Positions 1-5,179 of a stretch of DNA of 5,179 nucleotides are shown here, piece after piece. Position numbers and translations under genes: made by a program. How positions within the stretch are numbered: position 1 is the first letter of the stretch; every line of letters begins with the position of its first letter. The notes under the pieces were generated by a model. It made no database searches. It had not been told where the DNA came from and saw only the letters and a list, made by a program, of their open reading frames with translations. Source of the stretch: an uncultured Actinomycetes bacterium (lineage in GTDB: Bacteria; Actinomycetota; Actinomycetes; Nanopelagicales; Nanopelagicaceae); NCBI GenBank assembly GCA_903827345.1, contig CAIKID010000090.1:1-5179 (forward strand), in the 5' to 3' direction.

Positions 1-174
1 ACGATTACACATAGATATAAGAGCGCGGGGATCTACACCGTAAATGTAGCAATCTCGTGGGCTGGTTCATGGGCGGCGCAAGGCGCGCTCTTGCCGGTGT
101 TGGGCGGTGCGATCGTGCAGAACACAGCGGCCACCATTCAAGTTTCACCTGGCCCCACAGATTTCACACGGTGA
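1..174 (+). CDS. C-terminal fragment of a PKD-like domain protein (5' end outside window)
   Basis: Frame 1 is open from the first base to a TGA at 172-174 and encodes 57 residues. The stretch HRYKSAGIYTVNVAISW (residues 4-20) has the H-x-Y-x-x-x-G-x-Y-x-V-x-V pattern that closes PKD-type beta-sandwich domains. It is followed by a W/G/A-rich segment and a final beta-like strand, TAATIQVS. Actinobacteria carry many secreted or surface-anchored proteins that end in a single PKD-like domain of this kind. An extracellular structural or binding role is therefore plausible, but the signal peptide and the rest of the protein are outside the window. The frame is short and has no start codon here, so the call rests on the motif and on the lack of any competing gene. 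It ends 63 bp before the next gene, with no obvious terminator hairpin between. Confidence 0.5.
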   Translation, partial: TITHRYKSAGIYTVNVAISWAGSWAAQGALLPVLGGAIVQNTAATIQVSPGPTDFTR

Positions 175-204
175 AGGTATGCACATCTCGCTGCTAGCGC
201 TTCT

Positions 205-210
205 TATAGT
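205..210 (+). promoter_or_regulatory. Candidate -10 box upstream of the DUF4192 gene
   Basis: TATAGT at 205-210 is close to the -10 consensus of housekeeping sigma factors. It would place transcription start near 217, leaving about 20 bases of 5' UTR before the ATG at 238. No convincing -35 hexamer is seen 16-18 bp upstream. The short UTR has no Shine-Dalgarno-like purine run. This is the only promoter-like element seen in the 63-bp gap. Confidence 0.35.
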
Positions 211-237
211 GTCTCTCTACCGCGCCATCTTTAAGCC

Positions 238-1242
238 ATGACACCACATACGACCACCGAACTCACCTCACCGCACGATCTCTTGGCCGCTGTTCCATTT
301 ATGGTCGGCTATCACCCTCAGGATTCACTCGTTGCAATGGCGCTACGCGAGCACAAGGTGGTGATGGCGATGCGCGTTGATTTTCCAGATGACTCCGCAA
401 TGGAGGTCATAAGCCAGACCGTCGCTTCGCACTTGCTTCGCGAAGCGGCCACTGAGGCAATCGTGGTTGGGTATCTGCCAGGTACTGCTTTAGCAATCGA
501 TCCGCTCGCCACTTTGCGTGATGTAATCACCGATCACGGTGTTGCGGTCAAGGAATGTATCGAAGTTCGCGCCGGCCGCTTTCGCTCCACGCTCTGCGAA
601 GATCTTGATTGTTGCCCGCCGGAGGGCACCCCTGTCCCACCTCTTTCCGATAGCAGAGTTACCGTTGAACAAGTTGCGGCTGGTAACCCACTGCCATACC
701 TCGATCTCGATGAGATGAAACGATCGATCGCAGCACTTCCCGTTGATAAAGAACTCAATAAGGCGATTAAGAAGCTTTCAGAGATTGATTATGAATCTGA
801 TGACATCATCATATTTCAACGCGCAGGCGCAGATGCGATTAATGAATTAGCCGCTGAATTCAAGAGAGTTGGTCTGAGCGAAAATAGGGCTTTGGTAGCG
901 CTGGTCTTAGTTAGGCTCCTTGATCTGCAAGTTCGTGATTATGCGATGGGAATGGCAACTGAAGAGACGATGGAATCCCTCTGGGATATGTGGCGTTGGT
1001 TATTGCGCGTTGCGCCTCGCGGATATGTAGCGCCGGTAGCCGTGATCTTCGCCACCATCTCTTATGAGCGCGGTGATGGGGCGCTGGCACAACGAGCGCT
1101 CGATCGCGCATTTGAGGATAGCCCCTCCTACCAGATGGCCAAGCTCTTGCGCCGCACCTTTGCCGCGGGCTGGCCACCATCTGCATTTACCCAGATGAGA
1201 GCAGACCTTCATCCCAAGATCTGCGCCGCAATATACGAATAA
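238..1242 (+). CDS. DUF4192 domain-containing protein (function unknown)
   Basis: This is a 334-residue protein. The N-terminal part (about residues 9-48) has the hallmark DUF4192 opening: a DLLAAVPFMVGYHPQDSLV segment followed by beta strands. A cysteine-rich motif, RFRSTLCEDLDCCPPEG (residues 114-130, Cys120, Cys125, Cys126), is the most recognisable signature of the family. The C-terminal half is helical and resembles a TPR-like repeat, with APRGYVAPVAVIFATISYERGDGALAQRALDRAF at about 259-292 broken by the G-D-G turn. No signal peptide or membrane helix is seen, so it is probably cytoplasmic. The family is essentially confined to Actinobacteria and I know of no established biochemical role. 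The ATG at 238 is preferred because the conserved domain begins within ten residues of it. No Shine-Dalgarno precedes it. It lies 31 bp upstream of ald, and co-transcription with ald is possible but not shown. Confidence 0.88.
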   Translation: MTPHTTTELTSPHDLLAAVPFMVGYHPQDSLVAMALREHKVVMAMRVDFPDDSAMEVISQTVASHLLREAATEAIVVGYLPGTALAIDPLATLRDVITDHGVAVKECIEVRAGRFRSTLCEDLDCCPPEGTPVPPLSDSRVTVEQVAAGNPLPYLDLDEMKRSIAALPVDKELNKAIKKLSEIDYESDDIIIFQRAGADAINELAAEFKRVGLSENRALVALVLVRLLDLQVRDYAMGMATEETMESLWDMWRWLLRVAPRGYVAPVAVIFATISYERGDGALAQRALDRAFEDSPSYQMAKLLRRTFAAGWPPSAFTQMRADLHPKICAAIYE

Positions 1243-1260
1243 TCGCTGCTCGGGTGGGAG

Positions 1261-1266
1261 TAACAT
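1261..1266 (+). promoter_or_regulatory. Candidate -10 box for a leaderless ald transcript
   Basis: TAACAT at 1261-1266 fits the actinobacterial -10 pattern TANNNT. It ends 7 bases before the ald ATG at 1274, so transcription could begin on or next to the start codon. A purine run, GGGAG at 1256-1260, is the only Shine-Dalgarno-like alternative, but it is 13 bases from the ATG, which is farther than normal. No clear -35 box is present at the usual distance. The call depends on this spacing and on the same arrangement recurring upstream of the leader peptide and of recO. Confidence 0.4.
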
Positions 1267-1273
1267 CAAGTCC

Positions 1274-2353
1274 ATGATTATTGGTGTTCCTAAAGAGATT
1301 AAAAATAATGAATCCCGCGTAGCACTTACTCCCTCTGGGGCACATGCTCTTAGTGGTCAGCACACCGTGCTGATCGAAAGCGGAGCTGGCGTTGGTTCTG
1401 CAATTAGCGATGCCGATTATGTTGCCGCTGGCGCGCAGATTGTTGCGACCGCCGATGAGGTCTGGCAACGCGCGGAAATGATCATGAAGGTCAAGGAGCC
1501 CATCGCCATCGAATATCCCAAGATGCGCAAAGGTCAGATCCTCTTTACCTATTTGCACCTCGCTGCAGATCGTGAATTAACCATTGCCCTTATGGAACAA
1601 GGCGTCACCGCTATCGCTTACGAGACCGTTGAAATTAACCGTCACTTGCCCTTGCTCGCACCGATGTCAGAAGTCGCCGGCCGGATGTCGATTCAAGTTG
1701 GCGCAACTGCGCTACAACGTCCCGAAGGTGGACGCGGAGTCCTGCTTACTGGAGTTCCCGGAGTTCGTCCCGGCAAAGTTGTCATCTTGGGTGGGGGAGT
1801 CGTTGGAGTTGCAGCAGCCACCGTTGCACATGGCATGCATGCCGATGTCACAATCCTTGATCTCAACTTGGCGCGCTTAGCCGAGATCGACCAGATCTTT
1901 GCCGGGCAGGTTAAGACTTTGGCCTCCTCTAAATACGAGATCGAACAACAATGCATGGCCGCCGACTTAGTAATCGGCGCCGTCTTAGTTCCTGGAGCAA
2001 AGGCTCCCAAGCTCGTCACCAAAGAATTAGTAGCGAAGATGAAGCCGGGATCGGTGCTCGTTGACGTTGCAATCGATCAAGGTGGCTGCTTCGAAGGTTC
2101 TGTCGCAACCACGCACGCTGAACCAACATTTAAAGTCCACGATTCTTTGTATTACTGCGTCGCAAATATGCCTGGTGCGGTCCCCGCGACTTCGACCTAC
2201 GCCCTCGCCAATGCCACCATTAAATATGCGGTGGCCATCGCAGATCTCGGCTGGGAAGCAGCGATCGCGCGCGATCCCGCGCTGGGTTCTGGCCTCAATG
2301 TGCACGCCGGCAAGATCACTTATGCCGCTGTTGCTGCTGCTCACGGGCTCTAG
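1274..2353 (+). CDS. ald: Alanine dehydrogenase
   Basis: The enzyme catalyses NAD-dependent reversible oxidative deamination of L-alanine to pyruvate and ammonia, linking alanine to central carbon and nitrogen metabolism in the cytoplasm. The 359-residue protein aligns throughout with the Mycobacterium tuberculosis enzyme as I recall it. It has the N-terminal GVPKEIKNNESRVALTP motif with substrate-contacting Arg15. Catalytic Lys74 lies in KVKEP, His95 in YLHLA, and the APMSEVAGR loop is at 129-137. The Rossmann motif GGGVVG is at 173-178, with the NAD-ribose-binding Asp196 in ILDLN. Catalytic Asp268 lies in AIDQGGCFE. All key residues are present, so it should be active. It is about 12 residues shorter at the C-terminus than the mycobacterial protein, beyond the catalytic core. 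The neighbouring leuA also draws on pyruvate-derived keto acids, but nothing in the sequence ties their regulation together. The leuA-leader promoter overlaps the last codons of ald. Confidence 0.97.
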   Translation: MIIGVPKEIKNNESRVALTPSGAHALSGQHTVLIESGAGVGSAISDADYVAAGAQIVATADEVWQRAEMIMKVKEPIAIEYPKMRKGQILFTYLHLAADRELTIALMEQGVTAIAYETVEINRHLPLLAPMSEVAGRMSIQVGATALQRPEGGRGVLLTGVPGVRPGKVVILGGGVVGVAAATVAHGMHADVTILDLNLARLAEIDQIFAGQVKTLASSKYEIEQQCMAADLVIGAVLVPGAKAPKLVTKELVAKMKPGSVLVDVAIDQGGCFEGSVATTHAEPTFKVHDSLYYCVANMPGAVPATSTYALANATIKYAVAIADLGWEAAIARDPALGSGLNVHAGKITYAAVAAAHGL

Positions 2354-2359
2354 TAACCT
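2331..2359 (+). promoter_or_regulatory. Predicted promoter of the leuA leader transcript
   Basis: TTGCTG at 2331-2336 and TAACCT at 2354-2359 are separated by exactly 17 bp. The first matches the TTG half of a -35 box and the second fits the TANNNT form of a -10 box. The -35 box and spacer lie within the last codons and stop of ald, and the -10 begins at the base after the ald TAG. Six bases separate the -10 box from the ATG of the leader peptide at 2366. The transcript would therefore start at or within a base or two of that start codon, giving a leaderless message with about 123 nt between its 5' end and the leuA ATG. Confidence 0.55.
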
Positions 2360-2365
2360 AGCCTC

Positions 2366-2413
2366 ATGAACACGCGCAGCCTCCTCCTTCGCTGCCGCAG
2401 CGGGGCCAACTAA
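2366..2413 (+). CDS. Leucine-rich leader peptide of leuA
   Basis: This 15-codon ORF encodes MNTRSLLLRCRSGAN and stops at TAA 2411-2413. Codons 6-8 (2381-2389) are three consecutive leucine codons, CTC CTC CTT, as expected of a peptide whose translation reports the supply of charged leucyl-tRNA. It lies directly upstream of the leuA structured leader and ends next to the 5' strand of the outer stem. No Shine-Dalgarno precedes the ATG, but a good -10 box ends 6 bases before it, so leaderless translation is the likely mode. The peptide itself is expected to have no function after synthesis. Position, Leu run and promoter geometry together make this much more than a chance ORF, although one so short cannot be proven from sequence alone. 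Confidence 0.72.
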   Translation: MNTRSLLLRCRSGAN

Positions 2414-2471
2414 CCGGTCACCTCGCTCGCGGAGGTTTTCTCTTGCCGGTAAATGAGAAAACAACCCGCGA
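2413..2471 (+). promoter_or_regulatory. LEU-element-type pseudoknot in the leuA leader
   Basis: Three helices can be drawn. The outer stem pairs ACCGG 2413-2417 with CCGGT 2446-2450. The inner stem pairs ACCTC 2420-2424 with GAGGT 2432-2436. The pseudoknot pairs TCGCG 2427-2431, inside the inner-stem loop, with CGCGA 2467-2471. The last strand lies only 5 bases before the leuA Shine-Dalgarno, so the fold could hinder ribosome loading. A conserved pseudoknot called the LEU element is known upstream of leuA in most actinobacteria, and position and topology agree with it. A ribosome that reaches the leader-peptide stop would cover the 5' outer strand, whereas one stalled on the Leu codons would leave it free; that coupling is my inference. 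The inner stem followed by TTTTCTCTT also resembles a weak terminator, so a transcriptional component cannot be excluded. Confidence 0.62.
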
Positions 2472-2476
2472 AACCT

Positions 2477-2482
2477 AAGGAG
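2477..2482 (+). promoter_or_regulatory. Shine-Dalgarno of leuA
   Basis: AAGGAG ends 6 bases before the ATG at 2489, an optimal spacing. It is the only strong Shine-Dalgarno in the window. It fixes the leuA start and is the natural target of control by the pseudoknot just upstream. Confidence 0.85.
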
Positions 2483-2488
2483 CTTTAA

Positions 2489-4213
2489 ATGGATTATCCA
2501 GAGCAACAACCTTCGACGATGCCAGTGCATCGTTATGCACCTTTTATCCCAGTAGATCTAGCCGACCGCACCTGGCCCGCCAAGCGAATCACTAAAGCGC
2601 CGAAGTGGTGTTCTGTTGATCTGCGCGATGGCAATCAAGCGCTGATCGATCCGATGGATCCGCACCGCAAATTGACGATGTTCAATCTGCTGGTCAAGAT
2701 GGGTTACAAAGAGATTGAAGTGGGCTTTCCCAGCGCATCTCAACTCGACTTTGATTTCGTGCGCAAGATCATCGAAGAGAATCTGATCCCCGATGATGTT
2801 GTTATCCAAGTATTGACCCAAGCCCGTCGCCCCTTGATCGAACGCACCTTCGAATCGGTTAAAGGCGCAAAGCAAGTTGTTATTCATCTTTATAACTCGA
2901 CGTCAACGCTGCAACGCCGCGTCGTCTTCGGCCAGGATAAAGAGGGCATCAAGAAGATCGCTACCGACGGCGCTCAGATCTGCCAAGATTTAATCGCGAC
3001 CGTTCCAGGTACGACAGTCTTCTTCGAATATAGCCCCGAGTCATATACCGGCACCGAACTCGAATATGCCAAAGAGGTCTGCGACGCTGTTAACGACATC
3101 TGGAAGCCGACCCCCGATCACAAGACGATCATCAATTTGCCGGCAACCGTTGAGATGGCATCACCTAACGTGTATGCCGATTCCATCGAATGGATGCACC
3201 GCAATCTGAAGTATCGCGACTCTGTTGTTCTATCGCTGCACCCACATAACGATCGTGGAACCGGAGTAGCTGCTGCCGAGTTGGCATATCTGGCTGGCGC
3301 CGATCGCATCGAAGGAACTCTCTTCGGCAATGGAGAGCGCACCGGAAATGTCTGCTTAGTAACCTTGGGCCTTAATTTATTTAGCCACGGCATCGATCCG
3401 CATATCGATTTCTCTGATATCGATGAGATCCGCCGTACCGTCGAATATTGCAATCAATTGCGCGTACCAGAGCGTCATCCCTATGGTGGCGACTTGGTCT
3501 TCACCGCATTCTCTGGTTCACACCAGGATGCAATCAAGAAGGGGCTGGAGCATATGCAGCGCGATGCCGATGCTGCTGGGCGCCATATCGATCAACATAC
3601 CTGGGCGGTTCCATACCTTCCGATCGATCCCAAAGATATTGGCCGTTCGTACGAAGCCGTTATTCGCGTTAACTCGCAATCGGGTAAAGGTGGCGTCGCA
3701 TATTTGATGAAGAACGAGCACCATCTTGATTTACCACGCCGACTGCAAATTGAATTTTCGCAGGTCGTTCAATCCAAGACCGATTCCGAAGGTGGGGAAG
3801 TAACTCCCGATCAACTCTGGCAGATCTTTGAAGATGAGTACCTTCCAGCTGCCGAGAACCAATGGGGACGATTTAAGTTAGTTGGCCTCTCGCAGACCAG
3901 CCACTTGGATGAAGATGTAAATCTCTCGGTCGAACTCTTGGATCATCACGCCATTCACTCGCTCAGCGGAACCGGTAACGGTCCGATCGCGGCCTTCGTA
4001 GACATCATGAATAAGCACGTCGGTGGCGCTGGAGTTCGCGTTCTGGATTACTACGAACATGCACTCTCTGCTGGCGGCGATGCCAAGGCAGCTGCCTATT
4101 TAGAGTGCGAAGTCGCTGGTAACACCTTCTGGGGTGTCGGCATTGACCCAAGTACGACCACCGCAGCTCTCAAAGCCGTCGTCTCAGCGGTAAATCGCGG
4201 CTTGCGACAGTAG
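2489..4213 (+). CDS. leuA: 2-isopropylmalate synthase, long actinobacterial form
   Basis: It condenses acetyl-CoA with 2-oxoisovalerate to 2-isopropylmalate, the first committed step of leucine biosynthesis, and is normally feedback-inhibited by leucine. At 574 residues it is complete and has the actinobacterial architecture. The TIM-barrel catalytic domain (about 37-330) opens with WCSVDLRDGNQALIDPM. A linker subdomain and a C-terminal leucine-sensing domain (about 425-574) follow. With a constant offset of 34 from the M. tuberculosis enzyme, the active-site residues are all present: Arg46, metal ligands Asp47, His251, His253 (SLHPHND) and Asn287 (GNGERTGN), plus Glu184, Thr220, His345 and Tyr376. 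The regulatory domain keeps the SGTGNGPIAAFVD loop at 493-505. It is preceded by its own promoter, leader peptide and structured leader, so supply is probably controlled by leucine at the RNA level as well as allosterically. recO follows after 19 bp. Confidence 0.98.
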   Translation: MDYPEQQPSTMPVHRYAPFIPVDLADRTWPAKRITKAPKWCSVDLRDGNQALIDPMDPHRKLTMFNLLVKMGYKEIEVGFPSASQLDFDFVRKIIEENLIPDDVVIQVLTQARRPLIERTFESVKGAKQVVIHLYNSTSTLQRRVVFGQDKEGIKKIATDGAQICQDLIATVPGTTVFFEYSPESYTGTELEYAKEVCDAVNDIWKPTPDHKTIINLPATVEMASPNVYADSIEWMHRNLKYRDSVVLSLHPHNDRGTGVAAAELAYLAGADRIEGTLFGNGERTGNVCLVTLGLNLFSHGIDPHIDFSDIDEIRRTVEYCNQLRVPERHPYGGDLVFTAFSGSHQDAIKKGLEHMQRDADAAGRHIDQHTWAVPYLPIDPKDIGRSYEAVIRVNSQSGKGGVAYLMKNEHHLDLPRRLQIEFSQVVQSKTDSEGGEVTPDQLWQIFEDEYLPAAENQWGRFKLVGLSQTSHLDEDVNLSVELLDHHAIHSLSGTGNGPIAAFVDIMNKHVGGAGVRVLDYYEHALSAGGDAKAAAYLECEVAGNTFWGVGIDPSTTTAALKAVVSAVNRGLRQ

Positions 4214-4220
4214 TCCGCGA

Positions 4221-4226
4221 TACGGT
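4221..4226 (+). promoter_or_regulatory. Candidate -10 box for a leaderless recO transcript
   Basis: TACGGT at 4221-4226 fits TANNNT and ends 6 bases before the recO ATG at 4233, the same geometry as at the leader peptide. No -35 box with a normal spacer is seen (a TTGCGA at 4202 would leave only 13 bp), and there is no good Shine-Dalgarno in the 19-bp leuA-recO gap. Readthrough from leuA remains an alternative source of recO mRNA. Confidence 0.33.
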
Positions 4227-4232
4227 GACCCC

Positions 4233-4964
4233 ATGTCGGTCTACCGCGATCAAGCGATCGTTCTGCGCACCCAGAAGTTGGGCGAGGCTGACCGCATCAT
4301 CACCCTCTTTACCCGCGAACACGGGCGGATCCGCGCTGTAGCTAAAGGCGTGCGTCGGACCAAATCCAGGTGGGGCGCCCGCTTAGAACCCGCCTCGCAT
4401 GTGGATCTGCAGTTGTACTCGGGGCGCAACTTGGACACGGTTACGCAAGCCGTCAGCATCGAAAACTATGGCGACACTCTGTCACTCGACTACCAGCGCT
4501 GGACTTGTGCTTCGGCAATCTTGGAAGCAGCCGAACGCTTTGTATCGCACGAACACGAACCCGCATTGCAACAGTACTTACTATTGGTAGGAGCGCTAAA
4601 AGCGCTGGCCAACGAAACCTACGATGCCTCTCTTATTCTCGACGCCTTCTTGCTGCGCTCGCTCGCTGTAGCAGGTTATGCGCCATCACTCTCAAATTGC
4701 TCGCGCTGTGACGCACCAGGACCACATCGCTATTTCTCATTAGTTGGCGGTGGCAGCGTCTGCGACAACTGCAAACCGAGCGCGGCGCCTACTCCACACC
4801 CCGAGACCCTTCTTCTTATGCAACAACTTTTGAGCGGGGATTGGGACTTTGCCTCCGCCAGCGAGCAGCGCTATCGCCGCGAAGCATCTGGCCTGATCGC
4901 GGCCTACCTGCAATGGCACCTAGAACGTGGTCTACGGAGCCTGCCATTAGTTGAGAGAATCTGA
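4233..4964 (+). CDS. recO: DNA repair protein RecO
   Basis: RecO acts in the RecF pathway. It anneals complementary single strands and, with RecR, loads RecA onto SSB-coated DNA at gaps. The 243-residue protein has the usual N-terminal OB-fold (about 1-80), beginning YRDQAIVLRTQKLGEADRIITLF with the basic KGVRRTKSRWGARLEP segment at 38-53. A helical domain follows. A four-cysteine zinc motif is formed by Cys156/Cys159 and Cys177/Cys180 (CSRC...CDNC) and is intact. Length and motifs are normal for the family. The start at 4233 places the conserved Y-R-D-Q motif at residues 4-7, as expected. It lies between leuA and uppS, an order shared with other actinobacteria, and its stop is 2 bp from the uppS start, so the two are probably translated from one message. 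Confidence 0.96.
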   Translation: MSVYRDQAIVLRTQKLGEADRIITLFTREHGRIRAVAKGVRRTKSRWGARLEPASHVDLQLYSGRNLDTVTQAVSIENYGDTLSLDYQRWTCASAILEAAERFVSHEHEPALQQYLLLVGALKALANETYDASLILDAFLLRSLAVAGYAPSLSNCSRCDAPGPHRYFSLVGGGSVCDNCKPSAAPTPHPETLLLMQQLLSGDWDFASASEQRYRREASGLIAAYLQWHLERGLRSLPLVERI

Positions 4965-4966
4965 CA

Positions 4967-5179
4967 GTGAGTACACCCAAGCCACCTAAGGTCAACAACG
5001 TTCCAAACCACGTTGCGATCGTGATGGATGGCAATGGTCGCTGGGCCAAGAAGCGCGGGCTACCGCGCACTGCAGGGCACGAAGCCGGTGAGGCAGCGCT
5101 GCTCGATGTTGTTCATGGTGCAATCGCAATTGGTGTTAAAGAGATTAGCGCGTATGCATTCTCTACCGAGAACTGGCGG
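4967..5179 (+). CDS. uppS: Isoprenyl (polyprenyl) diphosphate synthase, N-terminal part
   Basis: This cis-prenyltransferase extends an allylic diphosphate with isopentenyl diphosphate to give the polyprenyl diphosphate carrier used for peptidoglycan and other envelope glycans. Only the first 71 codons are in the window and the frame is open to the last base. The diagnostic N-terminal motif HVAIVMDGNGRWAKKRGLPR (15-34) carries the catalytic Asp21 that positions Mg-diphosphate, with Arg34 and His38 in the RTAGHEAG stretch. The FSTENW substrate motif is at 65-70. The start is GTG at 4967, 2 bp after the recO TGA. No upstream in-frame start would avoid overlapping recO, and the next in-frame ATG lies inside the catalytic motif, so GTG is secure. 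The ribosome site is weak (GAGAG within the recO end), consistent with translational coupling to recO. The exact chain length made, and hence whether it makes decaprenyl or undecaprenyl, cannot be judged from this fragment. Confidence 0.95.
   Translation, partial: MSTPKPPKVNNVPNHVAIVMDGNGRWAKKRGLPRTAGHEAGEAALLDVVHGAIAIGVKEISAYAFSTENWR

Noticed and set aside
1187..1558. Antisense ORF of 123 codons across the DUF4192-ald junction.
   Set aside because: It is a shadow of two well-supported genes. Its translation shows no recognisable domain and its frame follows the codon bias of the sense strand.
2263..2276. Perfect 14-bp palindrome (GATCGCGCGCGATC) as a protein-binding site.
   Set aside because: It lies inside the conserved ald coding frame and is explained by Ala-Ile-Ala-Arg-Asp codons in a GATC-rich genome. 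There is no second copy.
2391..2401. Small hairpin GCTG/CAGC within the leader-peptide codons as a classical pause hairpin.
   Set aside because: Four base pairs with a 3-base loop is too weak to claim without comparative support.
2420..2444. Hairpin ACCTC/GAGGT followed by TTTTCTCTT as an ordinary intrinsic terminator for ald.
   Set aside because: The stem is only 5 bp with a 7-base loop and the T tract is interrupted. The same stem is the core of the proposed pseudoknot, so I do not list a separate terminator, although attenuation there cannot be excluded.
2453..2488. Second mini-ORF (ATG to TAA, 11 codons) ending directly before the leuA ATG in the same frame.
   Set aside because: It contains no Leu codon run and the nearest GGAGGT (2431-2436) is about 16 bases from its ATG. 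It simply spans the pseudoknot strand and the leuA Shine-Dalgarno. Translation of it is possible but nothing supports it.
2027..2530. Antisense ORF of 167 codons covering the end of ald and the leuA leader.
   Set aside because: Its product has no family resemblance and it runs through ald codons and the leader structure. The sense-strand explanation is much stronger.

Overview
The window is a stretch of actinobacterial chromosome of moderate GC (roughly 50-55% by eye). All genes are on the + strand and packed tightly, and no mobile element, RNA gene, CRISPR array or foreign-looking island is visible. The gene content (a DUF4192 protein, a Mycobacterium-type alanine dehydrogenase, the long actinobacterial form of 2-isopropylmalate synthase, then recO and uppS) points to the phylum Actinomycetota. 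The GC is lower than in Streptomyces or Mycobacterium and TTA leucine codons are used freely. A small-genome planktonic or similar low-GC actinobacterial lineage would fit, but that assignment is inference.

Layout: 1-174 is the C-terminal end of a protein with a PKD-like beta-sandwich. 175-237 is a short gap holding a likely -10 box. 238-1242 is a DUF4192 protein of unknown function. 1274-2353 is alanine dehydrogenase (ald). 2354-2488 is the leuA leader region. 2489-4213 is leuA, the first committed enzyme of leucine biosynthesis. 4233-4964 is recO (recombinational repair). 4967 to the window end is the start of uppS (polyprenyl diphosphate synthase, cell-wall lipid carrier).

The most informative part is the 135-bp ald-leuA gap, which no long ORF explains. 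It reads as a complete leucine-sensing leader. A promoter (TTGCTG, 17 bp, TAACCT) lies over the end of ald. Six bases after its -10 box comes the ATG of a 15-codon peptide, MNTRSLLLRCRSGAN, with three consecutive Leu codons. Next is a nested hairpin whose loop can pair with bases just upstream of the leuA Shine-Dalgarno, forming a pseudoknot. This matches the conserved pseudoknot known as the LEU element, described upstream of leuA in many actinobacteria. Here it is combined with a leader peptide that appears to be translated from a leaderless transcript.

A second pattern is that three start codons (ald, the leader peptide and recO) each sit 6-7 bases after a TANNNT hexamer. Only leuA has a strong, well-spaced Shine-Dalgarno. 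This suggests that leaderless transcription is common here, and that leuA, the gene with the RNA switch, is the one that depends on ribosome-binding-site control. recO and uppS are separated by 2 bases and are very probably co-transcribed.
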